This document shows, piece after piece, positions 52,583 to 61,090 of a stretch of 64,000 nt of DNA. A program made the translations under genes and the position numbers. The notes under the pieces are model-generated. The model saw nothing but the letters and a program-made list of their open reading frames with translations, searched no databases and was not told where the DNA came from. Source of the stretch: Niallia circulans. GTDB lineage: Bacteria; Bacillota; Bacilli; Bacillales; Cytobacillaceae. The stretch lies in assembly GCF_003726095.1 (NCBI RefSeq), contig NZ_CP026031.1, forward strand, positions 3,658,001 to 3,722,000, in the 5' to 3' direction. Position 1 is the first letter of the stretch, and each line of letters starts with the position of its first letter.

Positions 52583-52605
52583 TAAATATACAGAGGTGAA
52601 TAATC

Positions 52606-53256
52606 ATGTACCAGCCCTCCTCCTTTTTACCACCTAAAAGAAGCTTAACGGTATATGGAAATAGTAAATTGTCGCTGGAACCAAATATTTGTAAAATAAC
52701 GCTTGGTATTAATACAGAATCGAAAAATGTAACAACTGCACAGCAAGAAAATGCCCGTCTCCATCAACAGGTTATTACAGCTATTTTAGGTTTAGGCGTT
52801 CCTTCCTCCAATATCCAAACAATAGACTATACTATTTTTCCGCAATATGACTTTGCGGAAAATCAACAAGTATTCAAAAATTATAGAGTAACCCATCTGC
52901 TAGCTATTCTTGTCGAAACCATTCAGCTTGCAGGTACGGTTATTGATACAGCCGTACAAAATGGCGCTAATCAAGTCATGAGTATTCACTTTGATGTCAG
53001 CAATCGTTCCGAACATTACGAACGAGCGCTTCAAGGAGCAATTAAAGATGCTTTGTCAAAGGCAAGAGCCATTGCTGAAACTCTGCGTATAACCATCGAT
53101 CCTATCCCTGTAAAGGTTATAGAAATCCCATCTGGTTCTAGTATTCCTATGCCATTAGCAAAAATGTCATTTGCGGAGATTGGAGGAGTTTCTACTAATC
53201 TAGAACCAGGACAGCTAACCATTGATGCTACGGTTGAGGTCAAATTTTCTTACTAA
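52606..53256 (+). CDS. SIMPL-domain protein (DUF541)
   Basis: 216 aa. It has the SIMPL-domain pattern: RSLTVYGNSKLSLEPNICKI, the TTAQQENARLHQQVITAIL helix, IQTIDYTIFPQYDF and AIKDALSKARAIAETLRITI. There is no signal peptide, so it is cytoplasmic, whereas many family members are secreted. The molecular function is poorly known; the family has been linked to cell-envelope and oxidative-stress phenotypes. It follows the MarR gene after 24 bases and may be co-transcribed. GAGGTGA precedes the ATG. Confidence 0.85.
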   Translation: MYQPSSFLPPKRSLTVYGNSKLSLEPNICKITLGINTESKNVTTAQQENARLHQQVITAILGLGVPSSNIQTIDYTIFPQYDFAENQQVFKNYRVTHLLAILVETIQLAGTVIDTAVQNGANQVMSIHFDVSNRSEHYERALQGAIKDALSKARAIAETLRITIDPIPVKVIEIPSGSSIPMPLAKMSFAEIGGVSTNLEPGQLTIDATVEVKFSY

Positions 53257-53439
53257 ACACATTTCTCTCCCTCCCACCTAGCTATGAGCTGTATTTCCCG
53301 TTATAAATCAGATCCTTACACTTGAAAATGCCTTCTATCTTCTGATAAAAGGCATTTTTTCGTCCCATTCCTTTATGTAATATATCCTCTTCAAAATGAT
53401 AACGTTTCAATAAAAATTTCCCCATTATATGAAAAATCT

Positions 53440-53503
53440 TTGACATCCTGATCAAAATAATGTAAAGTACCTAATGGTCGAACGTTTATTAAATAAACCG
53501 ACC
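53440..53503 (+). promoter_or_regulatory. guaC promoter with palindrome at the predicted start
   Basis: TTGACA (53440-53445), a 17-base spacer and TAAAGT (53463-53468). Just downstream GGTCG-AAC-GTTTATT (53476-53490) pairs with AATAAAC-CGACC (53492-53503), an interrupted palindrome near +1. It contains CGAAC, the core of PurR boxes, but the usual two-box spacing is absent. Operator or 5' hairpin; unresolved. Confidence 0.6.
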
Positions 53504-53522
53504 TTAATATTCGTATTTAGGA

Positions 53523-54515
53523 GTGTATTTAATGGATAACGTGTTTGATTACGAAGATATACAATTAATTCCCGCTAAATGTATTGTGGATAGTCGTTCA
53601 GAATGTGATACAACCGTTACACTAGGCGGTCACACATTTAAACTTCCCGTCGTTCCTGCCAATATGCAAACTATCATCGACGAAAAAATCGCTGTATACT
53701 TAGCTGAAAATGGCTATTTCTATATTATGCACCGTTTCCAGCCAGAAACGCGCAAGGCTTTTATCCGTGATATGCAATCTCGTGAATTAATTGCTTCTAT
53801 CAGCGTTGGGGTAAAAACGGAAGAGTACGACTTTATATTACAATTAGCAGAAGAAAACTTGGTTCCTGAATTTATTACAATCGATATTGCTCATGGTCAT
53901 TCTAATGCAGTCATTGCCATGATTAAACACATCAAAAAGCACTTACCAAAGTGCTTCGTTATTGCTGGTAATGTGGGAACTCCTGAAGCAGTAAGAGAGC
54001 TTGAACATGCTGGTGCAGATGCAACGAAAGTAGGTATCGGCCCTGGTAAAGTTTGCATTACCAAAATTAAAACAGGTTTTGGAACAGGCGGCTGGCAGTT
54101 AGCTGCATTGCGTTGGTGTGCAAAAGCTGCAAGCAAACCTATTATTGCAGACGGTGGTATCCGCACACATGGGGATATTGCAAAATCCGTTCGCTTTGGG
54201 GCAACAATGGTTATGATTGGCTCTCTTTTCGCTGGACATGAAGAATCTCCAGGAGAAACAATTGAAAAAGATGGAAAGCTTTATAAGGAGTATTTCGGTT
54301 CTGCTTCTGAGTTTCAAAAGGGAGAAAAGAAAAACGTGGAAGGCAAAAAAATGTATGTAGAGCATAAAGGTCACTTGCAAGATACGTTAACAGAAATGGA
54401 ACAAGATCTTCAATCCTCTATCTCTTATGCTGGTGGAAACAAATTAGATGCCATTCGCAATGTAGATTATGTTATCGTAAAAAACTCTATTTTTAATGGA
54501 GATAAAGTGTATTAA
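53523..54515 (+). CDS. guaC: GMP reductase
   Basis: 330 aa, IMPDH/GMPR family, converting GMP to IMP with NADPH. The catalytic loop is [20 protein letters not shown] with the active Cys, the phosphate site is [20 protein letters not shown], and [13 protein letters not shown] follows. The lack of CBS domains and the length near 330 aa separate it from IMP dehydrogenase. It is monocistronic with its own promoter and terminator. Confidence 0.95.
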   Translation: MYLMDNVFDYEDIQLIPAKCIVDSRSECDTTVTLGGHTFKLPVVPANMQTIIDEKIAVYLAENGYFYIMHRFQPETRKAFIRDMQSRELIASISVGVKTEEYDFILQLAEENLVPEFITIDIAHGHSNAVIAMIKHIKKHLPKCFVIAGNVGTPEAVRELEHAGADATKVGIGPGKVCITKIKTGFGTGGWQLAALRWCAKAASKPIIADGGIRTHGDIAKSVRFGATMVMIGSLFAGHEESPGETIEKDGKLYKEYFGSASEFQKGEKKNVEGKKMYVEHKGHLQDTLTEMEQDLQSSISYAGGNKLDAIRNVDYVIVKNSIFNGDKVY

Positions 54516-54530
54516 AATTAGCATATAAAT

Positions 54531-54690
54531 AACCCCAAACCTTCTACGGAGATGCTAGTAAAATTTTTCGTATAAGTGTTTGGGCTTTTTGATTAAACAC
54601 GGAGTGGAAAGGAGCGAAGGACATTCCACTTTTTCACTAATAACTTAAAGACTGTTCGTCTTTATCCATTCTATACTTTCATTTGTCCCA
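54531..54690 (-). repeat. GGGACA-type intergenic element, inverted copy (guaC terminator)
   Basis: Read leftward it shows GTGGGACAAAT, GATAAAGACGAACAGTCTTT and TTCCACTCCG, and ends with AGCCCAAAC...GTTTGGGG, the same order as the copy at 50941-51280. The end hairpin (54531-54585) followed by TTTTT also serves as the guaC terminator. Confidence 0.7.
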
Positions 54691-54828
54691 CTCTCTCTGA
54701 TTTTACAAAAACAGCCAATTAAGAGAGTGACATAGGTTAAAATCCCAAGTATAATATAACTAACCTCTAGATTAATCCTCCTGTATCCCCAAAAATAAAA
54801 TAGAAAAAGAAAGGTTGATTGTATTTTT

Positions 54829-55674
54829 ATGAAGAGCTTTTCCTTCCACACAAACCATCGCAAACGAGAAAAATCTCCAGAAACAAGAATTAAACTGATT
54901 CCTCTTACCGGCACCCAAAGCAGAAGTGAAATACTAAAGAAAATAGAAATCAGCTCCCAATTTAATATGCGTTATCGAGGACTGTATGAATATTACGGAG
55001 ATGATTTAATAGCATATAAAAAGGAAAATCCTACTGATTATTTCCGCAATGAATTTCTGCGAACATTCTCCAGTTATCTCACTGACTATCTTGAAGATAA
55101 CATGCCTGCATCTTGGCATAAATGTAAGAAATCTTTTATCGAGTTACTCCTCCTTATTCACCTACCCAATGCCTTAAAAATTTCCAAAGAACGTAATAGC
55201 ATGCAGCACTTTATATCTGAATTTAAAAACTTTTCCATATGGCTGGATCACAAGGAAAAAACGATGTGGACAAAAATGTTAGCTTCTTATGAACAGACAT
55301 TTCATGAGCTAAAGTTATGTGAGGAATTGTTAAATAGATTATATCTACAAATGTATCCTCGATTTTTTGCTTCAGATTGGGATTATCAAAAAGATTTATC
55401 AAGAGTTAGCCAGCTCCTAGAGAAATGTACAGAGGTGGAGGATAATTTCTTTCAAATAAACACTATAGATGGAAGAGATACCGTTTATTTTTCTAATCTC
55501 CACACAAAGAAACAATTTCAGGTAAATAATTTTCCGATTGAAGAGAAATTTCTGGGGCTGATTCTTCATGGTTCCATCGGTCGTTTAGAAGGACATTCAT
55601 CATGGTCACTGCTTCTTACAGCAGGGGTGTATCCAATGCGAGCCAAGAGATATTTAACTTTAAGAGAAAATTAA
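54829..55674 (+). CDS. Hypothetical protein
   Basis: 281 aa; no family recognised. It is mostly helical in appearance, rich in Lys, Glu, Leu and aromatics, with no signal peptide and one modestly hydrophobic segment (KSFIELLLLIHLPNALKI, about 105-122). The C-terminal part (about 200-281) contains DTVYFSNLHTKKQFQVNNFP and then GLILHGSIGRLEGHSSWSLL, perhaps a small beta domain. The start is uncertain since no good ribosome site precedes 54829. It is ended by a strong terminator and precedes the RsbY gene, but on its own transcript. Confidence 0.65.
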   Translation: MKSFSFHTNHRKREKSPETRIKLIPLTGTQSRSEILKKIEISSQFNMRYRGLYEYYGDDLIAYKKENPTDYFRNEFLRTFSSYLTDYLEDNMPASWHKCKKSFIELLLLIHLPNALKISKERNSMQHFISEFKNFSIWLDHKEKTMWTKMLASYEQTFHELKLCEELLNRLYLQMYPRFFASDWDYQKDLSRVSQLLEKCTEVEDNFFQINTIDGRDTVYFSNLHTKKQFQVNNFPIEEKFLGLILHGSIGRLEGHSSWSLLLTAGVYPMRAKRYLTLREN

Positions 55675-55729
55675 AAAATAAAAACATCGAGGCAAAGAAA
55701 ATACATATGCTCCGATGTTTTTATTTTTT
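55673..55729 (+). terminator. Terminator after the hypothetical gene
   Basis: AAAAAATAAAAACATCG and its complement form a 17-bp stem ending in T residues. Confidence 0.88.
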
Positions 55730-55881
55730 CTCCATTATTTCTTCTCTTTATATAGGACGTATAATTATTATTATCTAATAAATAACGTTATAATTATTAT
55801 TATACATAATTGATGGTTGTTAATTAATAAGATATACATAAGTTTTCTTATCATCATAATAGACAAGGAGTTATAAGAATT

Positions 55882-57027
55882 ATGACTATTCTTTTAGTAG
55901 ATGACAATACTGTCAATCTATTTGTAATGGAAAAAATACTTAAAAATGCTGGTTACGATGATTGCGTCTCGCTAACCTCAGCTAATGAATTATTTCATTA
56001 TCTACAACTTGATGCTCCTAACTCCACAGGGAATAGTGTGGACTTAATATTACTTGATATTATGATGCCAGAGATTGATGGCATTGAAGCTTGTAAACGC
56101 ATTAAAAAAGTGGAAAATCTCAAAGATATTCAGATTATCTTTGTCACAGCATTAGAAGATAAAAATAAACTCGCAGAAGCGTTAGATATTGGCGGCGTAG
56201 ATTATATCACAAAACCTCTAAATAAAATTGAACTCCTCGCAAGAATACGCGTTGCATTGCGATTAAAAGCCGAACTGGATTGGCATACCCAACATGAAAA
56301 AAAGATTCAATATGAATTAGACTTAGCCACTCATGTACAAAGAAGCCTATTAAGCTCACCTTTACAAGACGAGCATATGCATATTGAAGTTTCTTACCTG
56401 CCTTCTTTTAACCTTGCAGGTGATATGTATTATTGGCATAAAATAGATGAAGATAAATATGCCATTATCCTTTTAGATATGATGGGGCACGGCATTTCTG
56501 CCTCTTTAGTATGCATGTTTATCTCCTCTGTCCTAAGAGAATCCGTTAAACAATTAGTAGAGCCTGACCTTGTTATAAAAGAATTAAATCGCTATATGAC
56601 TTTACTAAAAAATGATAAAGAAGGGCTGCCTTTTTACTTTACAGCTATTTATCTAGTAATTGACACAAAGGAGAAGACAGTTAAGTATGTTAATGCTGGG
56701 CACCCTTATGGCTATATGCTAGTTGATGAAAATGATGTTGTTGCCTTAGAACAAAGTACTTGTGCAGTAGGATTTTTTGACGAAATGGAAATTAATACAA
56801 AGGAGATTTCCTTTGAGAAAGATGTCCAAATCATTCTTTATACAGATGGAGTATTGGAAGCGATAGGCCCTTGTGAATTCGAGGCAGAAAAACAAATCCG
56901 CTCTATTTCCTCCAAAAGATGGGAACATACTAGTTCTGTAATGGATTATTTACTTACAAAAGAACAGCAGTCTAATCAACCAGATGATATGTGTGTCTTA
57001 ATGATCCAGGCAAAAGCAAGTAACTGA
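55882..57027 (+). CDS. rsbY: Response regulator-PP2C phosphatase, RsbY type
   Basis: 381 aa. The receiver domain (1-125) has the acidic pair Asp7/Asp8, phospho-acceptor Asp59 in LLDIMMPEIDG and Lys in ITKPLN. After a linker helix with LDLATHVQRSLL comes a PP2C/SpoIIE phosphatase domain (about 165-378) with NLAGDMYYWHKI, LLDMMGHGISASL and ILYTDGVLEA. In B. cereus, RsbY dephosphorylates the anti-anti-sigma factor RsbV when activated by RsbK, freeing sigma-B. The genes for RsbM and RsbK lie next to it on the other strand. The rsbV, rsbW and sigB genes are not in the window. Confidence 0.9.
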   Translation: MTILLVDDNTVNLFVMEKILKNAGYDDCVSLTSANELFHYLQLDAPNSTGNSVDLILLDIMMPEIDGIEACKRIKKVENLKDIQIIFVTALEDKNKLAEALDIGGVDYITKPLNKIELLARIRVALRLKAELDWHTQHEKKIQYELDLATHVQRSLLSSPLQDEHMHIEVSYLPSFNLAGDMYYWHKIDEDKYAIILLDMMGHGISASLVCMFISSVLRESVKQLVEPDLVIKELNRYMTLLKNDKEGLPFYFTAIYLVIDTKEKTVKYVNAGHPYGYMLVDENDVVALEQSTCAVGFFDEMEINTKEISFEKDVQIILYTDGVLEAIGPCEFEAEKQIRSISSKRWEHTSSVMDYLLTKEQQSNQPDDMCVLMIQAKASN

Positions 57028-57057
57028 CATAGTATTGTTGATTATTTACATAAATAA

Positions 57058-57100
57058 ATAAAAAAGGGGGTTTCTTCTATGAAGAAATCCCCTTTCATTA
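57058..57100. terminator. Bidirectional terminator
   Basis: AAAAAGGGGGTTTCTT pairs with AAGAAATCCCCTTT between the convergent rsbY and rsbM genes. Confidence 0.85.
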
Positions 57101-57130
57101 TAACAAAGAAGTAGAACTGGTCGATGAACC

Positions 57131-57988
57131 TTAATAAAGCTTTTGATAAAGTCTTTCTCCACCATTAAGCTCTCTATATTTTGGCATTACTTCAACAAAA
57201 CTCAATGTCTCTTTATCCCCTAAACCTAGAAATCCTTCTTTACTTAAACTCTCATAAAATAGGTGATGAACTTGGTTCTGAAGCATTGGATTAAAGTAAA
57301 TCAGTACATTTCTACAAATAATAACATGAAATTCATTAAAGGATTGATCTGTTACTAGATTATGCTGCGCAAAAATAATATTTTTCAACAAATCAGAATG
57401 AAAATAAGCATATTGATGATCAGTTTTATAATATTCTGAGAAGGCATTTGTCCCACCAGCAAGCATATAATTTTTCGTATATGCTTGCATTTTGTGGAGA
57501 GGAAATGCACCTTTGCTTGCCTTTTCCAGCACGGTTTCATTCATGTCTGTTGCATAAATAACCGCCTTATCCTTTAAACCCTCTTCTTCTAATAAAATGG
57601 CCATAGAAAAGACTTCTTCGCCAGTAGCACAACCAGCATGCCATATCCGAATTTCTTCAAGCTTTCGTAAATACGGGATGATTTGCGCTCTAAAAGAACG
57701 AAAAAAGCTTGGATTCCTAAACATTTCTGTTACATTGATAGAAAAATCATTAAGAAGTTGTTCAAGGAATGCCTCTTCATGAATCACTCTTTCCAGCAAT
57801 CTCGTAATCGTAGGAATATTATCCATTTTCATTCTATAGTAGATTCTGCGTGTAATAGAAGATCGGTTATATTGACGAAAATCAAAACCTGATAATCGAA
57901 AAATCCCTTCAAGCAGCAGATCTACTTCGATGTCTGCATGATCTTGATTCTCTACCTCTTGATCATTATTCAGGAATAGATGATCCAT
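57131..57988 (-). CDS. rsbM: CheR-type methyltransferase, RsbM type
   Basis: 285 aa. The N-terminal helical CheR domain (about 25-85; RRIYYRMKMDNI) is followed by an S-adenosylmethionine-dependent methyltransferase domain with IRIWHAGCATGEEVFSMAIL, DFSINVTEMFRNPSFF and HVIICRNVLIYFNP. There is no chemotaxis operon nearby. It is 20 bases downstream of the sensor kinase RsbK. The B. cereus RsbM methylates glutamates in the RsbK signalling helix and thereby damps sigma-B activation, so that role is inferred here. Confidence 0.9.
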   Translation of the reverse strand: MDHLFLNNDQEVENQDHADIEVDLLLEGIFRLSGFDFRQYNRSSITRRIYYRMKMDNIPTITRLLERVIHEEAFLEQLLNDFSINVTEMFRNPSFFRSFRAQIIPYLRKLEEIRIWHAGCATGEEVFSMAILLEEEGLKDKAVIYATDMNETVLEKASKGAFPLHKMQAYTKNYMLAGGTNAFSEYYKTDHQYAYFHSDLLKNIIFAQHNLVTDQSFNEFHVIICRNVLIYFNPMLQNQVHHLFYESLSKEGFLGLGDKETLSFVEVMPKYRELNGGERLYQKLY

Positions 57989-58008
57989 CTCCGTTCCTCC
58001 TTACTTAG

Positions 58009-60789
58009 CTAAGCTAACCATACTCTTAAGACGGAGTATAATTGATCCAAATCTAACGGCTTACTGATATAATCAGATGCCCCCGCCTCTAAACATTTTT
58101 CACGGTCATTCTTCATCGCTTTTGCCGTTAATGCGATAATTGGTATCTCTGTCAGATTCAACGTTTGACGGATAATTGTCATGGTTTCATATCCATTCAT
58201 ATTCGGCATCATAATATCCATTAGGATAACATCCAAATCTATAGTTCTATCCAGAATGTCTAAACATTCCTTCCCGTTATAGGCAACAAGAACATCCATC
58301 CCTCTTTTTTCAAGAGTCGTTTTAAGAGCAAAGATATTTCGATTATCATCGTCTACAATCAATACCTTTTTCCCTTTAAACACATCCTCGTTCTCGTCCT
58401 TAGAAATCACAATTTCTGTTTTTCTTTCTTCTTCCTGTTTCTGTTCTTCCTTATCTATTTCTTGTCGAGCTTCTTGCTTTTTCACTTCCATAGTAGCAGC
58501 TACATTCATCTCACTAATATTAAGTTGGGTGTCTGCTATTCCATTCGGAAGACTTGGAATAATGAGGGTAAAAGTACTGCCCTTACCTTCCTCACTCTTC
58601 AAGGAAATCCAACCACCTAGCAATCTAGCAAACTCTCTACAAATGGAAAGACCTAAACCAGTACCTCCATATTTACGCACAGTGGCGCCATCTGCTTGCT
58701 GGAATGTTTCAAAGATTAATTTATGTTTATCTTTCGGGATGCCAATCCCAGTGTCCGTTACGGAAATTTCCAGCCACTCACTACTTAATTCTCTCATACT
58801 GCGGCTAATCTGATTTCTCTTCTTAATATTTAAGGAAACTGTTCCGTTTTCCGTAAATTTAAAGGCATTGGATAATAGATTTTTAATAATTTGTTGGAAT
58901 CTCTTTTCATCTGTAAATACGATGTCTTGGAGACCTTCCTGTTTGTTTACTAAAAATTCTACTTCCTTCTGGTTAGCGATAGGCGCGAAGCTTCGCTCCA
59001 ATTGTGAAGTAATATCATGAATGCTTACTTCTCCAAAATGAACATCAAGCTTGCCTGCTTCTACCTTGGAAAGATCAAGAATATCATTTATAAGCGAAAG
59101 AAGATCTTTACCAGAGGAATGAATAACATTCGCAAACTCCATTTCTTCTTCCGATAGATGATTCGAATCATTCTCCGCTAACATTTCTGAAAGAATTAGA
59201 ATACTATTTAGCGGTGTTCTTAATTCGTGGGACATATTAGCTAAAAACTCTGATTTATAATTAGAATTTTGAATAACCAACTCTGTTTTCTCTTCTAATT
59301 CCTCTTTTGCTTTTTCTAAATCCCTCGTCTTGGCTTCTGCTTCCCTTGTTCGATCTTCAAGCTGTTCATTAGTAGCCATCAGCTCTTCTTTTTGCATTTG
59401 CAGCTCTTCTGATTGTGACTGTAATTCTTCTGACTGTGTTTGTAGCTCTTCTGATTGAACTTGTAACTCTTCTGTCATTGCTCTAGATTCATTTAATAAG
59501 CGAACGATTTCCATTCTACCCATAATACTATTAATCGTTAATCCAAATGTCTCCACTATCCCAGTAATGAGATTTTGTTGAAGGGTTGTAAATTCTGTCA
59601 TTGTAGCAAGTTCAAGTACAGCAATAGCCTCCCCCTCAAACATAACAGGTACAATGATAATACTACGTGGAGAAACATCCCCTAACCCTGTTGCAATTAA
59701 GCGATAATCACTTGGGATTTCTTGATAATGAAGAACACGCTGTTCTTTAGCACTTTGACCAATTAGGCCTTCTCCTATTTGGAAGGTCTCTCGTCCAATC
59801 GTATCTCCAGATTCAGCAAATGTTGCCATTTTTATGTAGGTTTCTTTTTTCTGTTGGGCGTCTTTTACATAAAAGGCTCCAAAGCTTGCATTTGTTTTTA
59901 GCGCTATTTCTGTTATAAACACACTAGTTAACGCTTCAATAGAAGGAATTCCTTGAAATTTCATCACAATATCAGCAACGTTCGACTGTAACCATTCTCT
60001 CTGTTCAACTGTATCAAGGAGGCTATTTGTCGCTTCTGCAAGCTCTCTTATTTCATCGTTTGTCCGGACATGAATACGAGTACTGACATTTCCTTTAGAG
60101 GCAGCGATTGTTTTAATAGATCCTGTTACTTCCTTTATTGTTCTAACAATCGATTTAGAAGTTTGTCCAGCCAGACTAATAGCAACAAGTGAAATCAAGA
60201 CTAATACGCCGAATAGTCCTACTGTTAAACCATTATTTTGTTTGTCCAGCTTTGTTGCCTGCTTGGCCGATGCATCCTTCTCTGTATCTCTAAGATTCGT
60301 AAATTTTTCTGTAATCTCGTTTATATAATCTCGTCCATTATCCTCTTTGAAAAATTCTTCAAGAGCTTCTGTATTATTTTGTGCTTTATATTGGATGGTT
60401 GGCTCACCAGCCGTATTAATCCAATTCAAAATATTTTCCTTTATTTCGAGTAAATTCCGCTGTTGTGCAGGTTTATTACTCATTAATTGATACAATTCCT
60501 CAAATTGCTCTTTCCAATTTTCCTTCCCATCATTATACGGAATTAAGTAACTTTGGTTACCTGTGATTATGTATCCACGCTGACCTGTCTCCATATCTAA
60601 TACACTTTTCTCAATAGAAGATGTAAGTTCATGTATGCGAGAATCATAATTGATAATCGAATTACGTTCCTGTTGAAGGGAGCGTATTTGATTATTTAGT
60701 AAAATTACTGACACAAGTAAGCAAAGAATGATAACAATGTAACCAAGGATAATTTTGGAGCGAATGCCAAACTTAAATTTAGAATCCAT
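58009..60789 (-). CDS. rsbK: Hybrid sensor histidine kinase, RsbK type
   Basis: 926 aa. Transmembrane helix 1 (about 13-33), a CHASE3 sensor (about 38-175), transmembrane helix 2 (about 183-204), HAMP (207-260), GAF (about 275-420), a coiled coil with five EE-containing heptads (438-470), HisKA with phospho-acceptor His521 (ANMSHELRTP), an ATPase domain (NLLSNAFKFTENG, DTGIGIPKDK, GGTGLGLSI) and a C-terminal receiver with Asp858. This architecture and its neighbours match B. cereus RsbK, which senses stress and signals through RsbY. The EE pairs at 440/441, 447/448, 454/455, 461/462 and 468/469 are likely methylation sites for RsbM. Confidence 0.92.
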   Translation of the reverse strand: MDSKFKFGIRSKIILGYIVIILCLLVSVILLNNQIRSLQQERNSIINYDSRIHELTSSIEKSVLDMETGQRGYIITGNQSYLIPYNDGKENWKEQFEELYQLMSNKPAQQRNLLEIKENILNWINTAGEPTIQYKAQNNTEALEEFFKEDNGRDYINEITEKFTNLRDTEKDASAKQATKLDKQNNGLTVGLFGVLVLISLVAISLAGQTSKSIVRTIKEVTGSIKTIAASKGNVSTRIHVRTNDEIRELAEATNSLLDTVEQREWLQSNVADIVMKFQGIPSIEALTSVFITEIALKTNASFGAFYVKDAQQKKETYIKMATFAESGDTIGRETFQIGEGLIGQSAKEQRVLHYQEIPSDYRLIATGLGDVSPRSIIIVPVMFEGEAIAVLELATMTEFTTLQQNLITGIVETFGLTINSIMGRMEIVRLLNESRAMTEELQVQSEELQTQSEELQSQSEELQMQKEELMATNEQLEDRTREAEAKTRDLEKAKEELEEKTELVIQNSNYKSEFLANMSHELRTPLNSILILSEMLAENDSNHLSEEEMEFANVIHSSGKDLLSLINDILDLSKVEAGKLDVHFGEVSIHDITSQLERSFAPIANQKEVEFLVNKQEGLQDIVFTDEKRFQQIIKNLLSNAFKFTENGTVSLNIKKRNQISRSMRELSSEWLEISVTDTGIGIPKDKHKLIFETFQQADGATVRKYGGTGLGLSICREFARLLGGWISLKSEEGKGSTFTLIIPSLPNGIADTQLNISEMNVAATMEVKKQEARQEIDKEEQKQEEERKTEIVISKDENEDVFKGKKVLIVDDDNRNIFALKTTLEKRGMDVLVAYNGKECLDILDRTIDLDVILMDIMMPNMNGYETMTIIRQTLNLTEIPIIALTAKAMKNDREKCLEAGASDYISKPLDLDQLYSVLRVWLA

Positions 60790-61012
60790 TTGATTACCTT
60801 CCTTAACTTATTTTCTATTTTAATAGTATAGTATTTACAATAAAAATGAAAAGGGAATTTGTTCTATTTTCTTCTTTTTCATCTAGTTTATATTACTTTT
60901 TTCATCGCTTTAACTTTACAAGCCTATGCTTTGTATTTGCTACTAATAATTTTGTAAGTAAAACGGTGCTTGAATAACCCTTTGCTTTTCAATTACTTTA
61001 CAACCTGGAAAA

Positions 61013-61052
61013 CAAAGGGTGGGAATGACTGCATTTGCTACTTCTCACCCTT
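61013..61052 (-). terminator. Hairpin after the helicase gene
   Basis: AAGGGTG and CACCCTT arms with partial inner pairing, T-rich when read leftward. The 301-base gap 60790-61090 holds this hairpin and the presumed rsbK promoter; nothing else is visible. Confidence 0.55.
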
Positions 61053-61090
61053 CTCTTACATTCAAAGCCTTTATGCGTATCAATTTATGT

